The position numbers were made by a program, and so were the translations under genes. Source: Deltaproteobacteria bacterium (GTDB lineage Bacteria; Desulfobacterota; Desulfobacteria; Desulfobacterales; JAFDDL01). Taken from it: a stretch of 9,161 bases of DNA. The stretch covers positions 1 to 9,161 of the forward strand of contig JAFDDL010000112.1 in NCBI GenBank assembly GCA_019310865.1, read 5' to 3'. Every line of letters starts with the position of its first letter. Position 1 is the first letter of the stretch. Shown here in pieces: positions 5,944 to 9,161 of this stretch. The notes under the pieces were generated by a model. It was given only the letters and a program-made list of their open reading frames with translations. It made no database searches and was not told the DNA's origin.

Positions 5944-7125
5944 TTAACGGGGCAAGCCCAATCCTCTTTGAGCGATAATGTTTTTTAATATTTCTAATGC
6001 GCCGCCCTGAAGCGTGTAGCTAGGACCCCAAAGATAGGATGCGGCTATATCAATTTCCGTCGGAATAGACTCGCTGCCCGCACGTATGGTGCTCGCAGGG
6101 CCGATAATTTTTGTGGCCATGTCGTTGAGTCGCTGTGCATATTGCGTGCAAAACGCCTTGCTGATAGCGGCCCGGCTGGTCGGTATTTCGCCCTGGTCAA
6201 TAATCCATGCGATGTTGTAGCACATCAGACGGCCCAAATTGAATTCGATCTCAAGCTGGGCCATGCAGTCCATGACCCATGCGTAGTATTCGCCTGTTTT
6301 GTCACCCGGGCTCATTTCGTCGATATATTTTTTTAAGGCACTGTAAACCGGGTAATTTTGCATGAGTCTCTCAATTCCAGATCGCTCATAGTCCACCTGG
6401 GTCATGATTTGTTTGAATCCGGCGTTTTCCTTCCCGACCAGGAGTTTTTCGTGAACCCGGACATTGTCGAAAAACACTTCGTTAAAACTGTGTTCGCCTG
6501 CAATATTCACCAGTGGTTGTATGGTCACACCCGGCGCCTTCATATCCAGGATAAACTCGCTGCAGGCAATGTGCTTGGGAACGGACTTATCAAGGTTTGT
6601 TTTGGCCAGCAGCCAGCCGTAATCCGCCAAATGACCTTCGGAGGTCCAGACTTTTTGTCCGTTAATAATGTAATGGTCACCATCTTTTTTTGCAGAGGTG
6701 GAAACGGCAGCCAAATCGGAACCGGCATCCGGTTCGCTGAAAAGCAGGCAAAACAGCACACCTTTTTCGGCTTTAACGATTTTCGGCAAAAAATTCTCTC
6801 TCTGCCATTGTGTACCGAATTTCATCAGGGCGGGCCCGATCTGGCGCTCAGCCATGAAGTGATACCCGATGGGTGCATGATATTTATACAGCTCTTCCAG
6901 CAGCAGCATCTTTTCGACATAGCCCTTGCCTTGCCCGCCGTATTCTTTCGGCCAATTGATACCGATCCAACCGCGCTGGGCCATTTTCCGGGAAAACGAC
7001 CGAGACGAGTCCGGGACAAGGGACTTGCTGGTCACTTCAAATGAACCGGACGCCAATTCCGACTCGACAAATTCACGGACTTGCCGTTGAAGTTGTTTTT
7101 GGGGTTCTGTAAGCTGGAAATTCAC
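5944..7125 (-). CDS. Acyl-CoA dehydrogenase, large (catalytic glutamate) subunit of a probable heteromer
   Basis: A 393-residue acyl-CoA dehydrogenase family protein. Seen in order: N-terminal GWIGINWPKEYGGQG (52-66), the middle-domain FAD/substrate loop FSEPDAGSDLAAV (129-141), KVWTS (158-162), and a C-terminal LQGGALEILKNIIAQRGLGLPR-type ending (372-393). The segment VDYERSGIER (244-253) puts E247 where isovaleryl-CoA-type dehydrogenases carry the catalytic base. The RxxFG FAD motif of the C-terminal domain is missing: the region after 255 reads LMQNYPVYSALKKYID, then a polar linker. The small partner downstream keeps this motif but lacks the glutamate, so the two chains probably form one heteromer, as for cholesterol side-chain (ChsE) and pimeloyl-CoA (PimCD) enzymes. 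The start is a GTG at 7125, supported by GAGG seven bases upstream on the minus strand; the carboxyltransferase stop lies 12 bases upstream. Likely substrates are bulky, branched or dicarboxylic acyl-CoAs; the exact one is unknown. Confidence 0.92.
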   Translation of the reverse strand: MNFQLTEPQKQLQRQVREFVESELASGSFEVTSKSLVPDSSRSFSRKMAQRGWIGINWPKEYGGQGKGYVEKMLLLEELYKYHAPIGYHFMAERQIGPALMKFGTQWQRENFLPKIVKAEKGVLFCLLFSEPDAGSDLAAVSTSAKKDGDHYIINGQKVWTSEGHLADYGWLLAKTNLDKSVPKHIACSEFILDMKAPGVTIQPLVNIAGEHSFNEVFFDNVRVHEKLLVGKENAGFKQIMTQVDYERSGIERLMQNYPVYSALKKYIDEMSPGDKTGEYYAWVMDCMAQLEIEFNLGRLMCYNIAWIIDQGEIPTSRAAISKAFCTQYAQRLNDMATKIIGPASTIRAGSESIPTEIDIAASYLWGPSYTLQGGALEILKNIIAQRGLGLPR

Positions 7126-7137
7126 GATGGCGCCTCT

Positions 7138-8709
7138 TTACAGATTAATGTTTGAATATTTTCTCTCAGGCCGAATGACCGCTTTTTTCTCAAGTAGGTC
7201 CAGAGAGCGGTTGACGAATTTTCTGGTGTCATGGGGCATGATGACATCATCGACATATCCCCTTGCGGCAGCCTGGTAGGGATTTTCATTCTCCGCCCGA
7301 TATTGCCGGATCCGCTCCATTTTCACTTCTTCCGGGTTTTGCGCCTCTCTGATCTCCCTGGCAAAAATAATAGAGGCGGCGGTTTCCGCTCCCACGATTG
7401 ATATTCGGGCGTTGGGCCAGGCATAGACCAGGTCGGCCCCGGTATCCTTGCAGCACATTGCCGCATAAGCCCCTGCAAAGGATTTTCTTAAAATAATGGT
7501 AATCTTTGGCACTGTTGCATCGATGTAAGCATAGAGCATTTTTGCGCCATGGCGCAAAATACCCTTATATTCCTCTGTGGATCCGATTAAAAATCCGGGG
7601 GCATCGTGAAGGTTGAGCAGGGGAATGTTAAACAGATCGCAGAAGCGCACAAACCTGGCGATCTTGTCCGCTGCATTGCAGTCAATTACCCCCCCCATCC
7701 AATTGGACTGGCTGGCGACAACACCGACGGATCTTCCGCCGAAACGCGCAAGGCCGATAACCACGTTTTGGGCAAAATCCTTGAGCAGTTCAAAGAAATC
7801 TCCATGGTCCACTATTCTTTCAATAACGCTGCGGATATCAAACGGAACAGAAGGGTCTTCAGGCATTATCTCATCAAGTTCCGGGTTGAATTCCTCAGAA
7901 TTCAGATCCGTTTTAATCCGAGGCGGTTTCTCCGTATTATTTGACGGCAGAAAACTCAAGAGTCTTTTAGCCAGGTCAAGAGCGTGCCGGTCGTCCTGGG
8001 CGACCAAATGGGTTGATCCGCTCATTACGGCGTGGGCATGGACGCCGCAAAGGTCTTTTAGACTTATCTCTTCCCCCAACTGGGTTTTGACAAAAGCCGG
8101 CCCTGCTATGCCCATAAAGCCGGTGTCTTTGCACTGTATGATAAAGTCCTGCATAATGGGATGGTACGCCTGGCCTCCCAAACACGGTCCCATGATAATG
8201 GCAATCTGGGGAATAATTCCGGAAGCCAGTATCTGGTTGCTAAACAGCCAGGCGTAGGATTGCAGCGTATCCATACCTTCTTGCAGTCGGGCACCCCCCG
8301 AATCATTCAGCCCGACAAAGGGAACCATCTTTTCTTTGGCCATTTTGATGGCTTCTGAAAATTTCCTGCCGTGATTTTCACCGAATGTTCCCGCCATGGT
8401 CGTATAATCCTCTGCCGCCGCCATTACGCACCGGCCGTCGACTTTCCCATATCCGACGATGACGGCTTCCGCAGGGATCTCTTTCTTATCCAGGCCGAAT
8501 GCCGTGGTCCGGTGCGTCACGAACAGGCCGATTTCGGTGAATGTACCCTCATCGAAAAAATAGCCCAATCTTTCACGGGCGGTCAATTTGCCGGCATCGT
8601 GCTGTTTTCTGACGGCCTTTTCACCGCCCATCATTTTTATTTTTTCTCTTTTTTCCCGGTATTCTTTATAAATACTTTCATAATCCCGGTTCGTTTCTTT
8701 TAAACTCAT
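7138..8709 (-). CDS. Acyl-CoA carboxylase/decarboxylase, carboxyltransferase subunit
   Basis: A 523-residue carboxyltransferase of the PccB/MmdA/MccB type, which moves CO2 between carboxybiotin and an acyl-CoA alpha or gamma carbon. The family opening GKLTARERLGYFFDEGTF is at 40-57. The first crotonase-like domain has NDSGGARLQEG (135-145) and GPCLGGQAY (174-182). The second has DAPGFLIGSTEEY (369-381), then RKSFAGAYAAM (408-418), and WPNARISIVGAE (431-442). The first and last of these loops contribute to the oxyanion holes. Where propionyl-CoA carboxylases have an aspartate after the AY of this motif, this protein has Ala416, and the WPNARI block is closer to methylcrotonyl-CoA-type enzymes. 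No biotin carboxylase, biotin carrier or membrane decarboxylase subunit is in the window. ATG 8709 was chosen: an ORF start 102 bases further up would overlap the hydratase gene and adds 34 residues without family similarity. The upstream gene ends 11 bases before. Confidence 0.92.
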   Translation of the reverse strand: MSLKETNRDYESIYKEYREKREKIKMMGGEKAVRKQHDAGKLTARERLGYFFDEGTFTEIGLFVTHRTTAFGLDKKEIPAEAVIVGYGKVDGRCVMAAAEDYTTMAGTFGENHGRKFSEAIKMAKEKMVPFVGLNDSGGARLQEGMDTLQSYAWLFSNQILASGIIPQIAIIMGPCLGGQAYHPIMQDFIIQCKDTGFMGIAGPAFVKTQLGEEISLKDLCGVHAHAVMSGSTHLVAQDDRHALDLAKRLLSFLPSNNTEKPPRIKTDLNSEEFNPELDEIMPEDPSVPFDIRSVIERIVDHGDFFELLKDFAQNVVIGLARFGGRSVGVVASQSNWMGGVIDCNAADKIARFVRFCDLFNIPLLNLHDAPGFLIGSTEEYKGILRHGAKMLYAYIDATVPKITIILRKSFAGAYAAMCCKDTGADLVYAWPNARISIVGAETAASIIFAREIREAQNPEEVKMERIRQYRAENENPYQAAARGYVDDVIMPHDTRKFVNRSLDLLEKKAVIRPERKYSNINL

Positions 8710-8715
8710 GGTTTT

Positions 8716-8720
8716 CTTCT
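8716..8720 (-). promoter_or_regulatory. Weak ribosome binding site for the carboxyltransferase start
   Basis: Read on the minus strand, AGAAG lies six bases before ATG 8709 and just after the TAG stop of the hydratase gene (8721-8723). It is a weak core, so translation may depend on coupling to the upstream gene. It supports the start at 8709 over the longer reading frame. Confidence 0.45.
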
Positions 8721-9161
8721 CTACGTTACTTCGGCAATGGCATTGCTCAGAACCACCTTGCCGTCCTGGTTGGTTGTTAAGATGGTGTACTTGCCTTCTT
8801 CCACTTTCCACCCGGAAGTAATCAGGGTGTCACCCGGATAGACGATGCTGACCATACGGACGCTAAATGATTTCAGCCGGGCCGGGTCGCTGTCGCACAC
8901 ACTGTGGAGGACCGCCCGCCCGGCATAGCCCATGGTGCCCAAACCCATGAAAAAGCAACGTTCCATACCGGATTTTTTTGCGAATTCAGGATCAATATGC
9001 AATGGGACTTTGTCGCCGCTCAGTCGGTAAAGTGCACACTGATCGGGTGGGATTTTATAAGCGACCTGGAAGTCCGGATCTTTTCCTTCGGGCGGGATGA
9101 TCGGCTCTTTTTTCGGTCCTCGTTCGCCGCCGAAATTCCCGGCGGATCGGTCCACGATCAG
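8721..9161 (-). CDS. MaoC-like hydratase/dehydrogenase domain protein, N-terminus cut by window edge
   Basis: The C-terminal 146 residues of a MaoC/(R)-specific 2-enoyl-CoA hydratase protein (hydratase 2, hot-dog fold), which adds water to trans-2-enoyl-CoA. The frame is open to the right edge; the GTG at 9155 is not a real start. The first visible residues, GNFGGERGP (9-17), resemble the linker after an N-terminal MaoC domain, so the full protein is probably near 280-290 residues. The hydratase 2 signature is YRLSGDKVPLHIDPEFA (45-61): the catalytic Asp50 and His55 are kept, but the Asn between them is Val52. The usual PILHGL segment is replaced by RCFFMGLGT (68-76). Activity as a standard hydratase is therefore uncertain. 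It is the first visible gene of the minus-strand operon, 11 bases before the carboxyltransferase. The operon promoter lies outside the window. Confidence 0.88.
   Translation of the reverse strand: MIVDRSAGNFGGERGPKKEPIIPPEGKDPDFQVAYKIPPDQCALYRLSGDKVPLHIDPEFAKKSGMERCFFMGLGTMGYAGRAVLHSVCDSDPARLKSFSVRMVSIVYPGDTLITSGWKVEEGKYTILTTNQDGKVVLSNAIAEVT

Noticed and set aside
6358..7044. Plus-strand open frame of 228 codons opposite the large acyl-CoA dehydrogenase gene
   Set aside because: It is an antisense shadow of a conserved gene, with composition typical of complementary-strand translation and no domain match.
7613..8257. Plus-strand open frame of 214 codons opposite the carboxyltransferase gene
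   Set aside because: It lies wholly inside a firmly recognised gene on the other strand, has no ribosome site, and its translation resembles no family.
8710..8811. Longer N-terminus for the carboxyltransferase (34 extra residues)
   Set aside because: The extension would overlap the end of the hydratase gene by about 90 bases, has no family similarity, and the protein of 523 residues from 8709 already has normal length.

Overview
The window carries ten protein-coding genes in two convergent blocks that meet tail to tail at 4403-4422. Nothing is left over except short spacers, the longest being 90 bases. No RNA gene, insertion sequence, CRISPR array, attachment site or origin was seen. Both outermost genes run off the window edges. 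The gene content suggests an anaerobic bacterium of moderate GC that degrades organic acids or aromatic or alicyclic compounds: tungsten/molybdenum-type aldehyde oxidoreductase, polyferredoxin, iron-sulfur flavoprotein and a set of acyl-CoA enzymes. A sulfate-reducing or syntrophic member of the Desulfobacterota would fit, but this is inferred from gene content only, since no marker gene is present.

Left block, plus strand, 2-4422: an aldehyde:ferredoxin oxidoreductase (AOR) family protein cut by the left edge, then a ferredoxin with four [4Fe-4S] motifs that is probably its electron-transfer subunit. These are followed by a serine hydrolase of the beta-lactamase/esterase fold, an 85-residue muconolactone-isomerase-like protein, and an iron-sulfur flavoprotein of the NADPH-dependent FMN reductase superfamily. 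Spacers are 90, 26, 54 and 30 bases and four of the five genes have a visible Shine-Dalgarno sequence (the start of the first lies outside the window), so this reads as one operon or two closely placed ones.

Right block, minus strand, read from 9161 down to 4403: a MaoC-type hydratase domain cut by the right edge, an acyl-CoA carboxylase/decarboxylase carboxyltransferase subunit, a large and a small acyl-CoA dehydrogenase that look like partners in one heteromeric enzyme, and a RidA-family protein. Gaps are only 11, 12, 12 and 23 bases, which is strong evidence for one operon.

Working model (inference): the right operon dehydrogenates, hydrates and carboxylates or decarboxylates a bulky or branched acyl-CoA. 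The left operon supplies low-potential redox chemistry (aldehyde or related oxidation with ferredoxin) and may open or rearrange an ester or lactone intermediate. Several proteins depart from their family's catalytic consensus: the MaoC domain lacks the motif Asn, the RidA protein lacks the deaminase Arg, and the carboxyltransferase has Ala where propionyl-CoA carboxylases have Asp. The substrate may therefore be unusual. The substrate cannot be named from the sequence.
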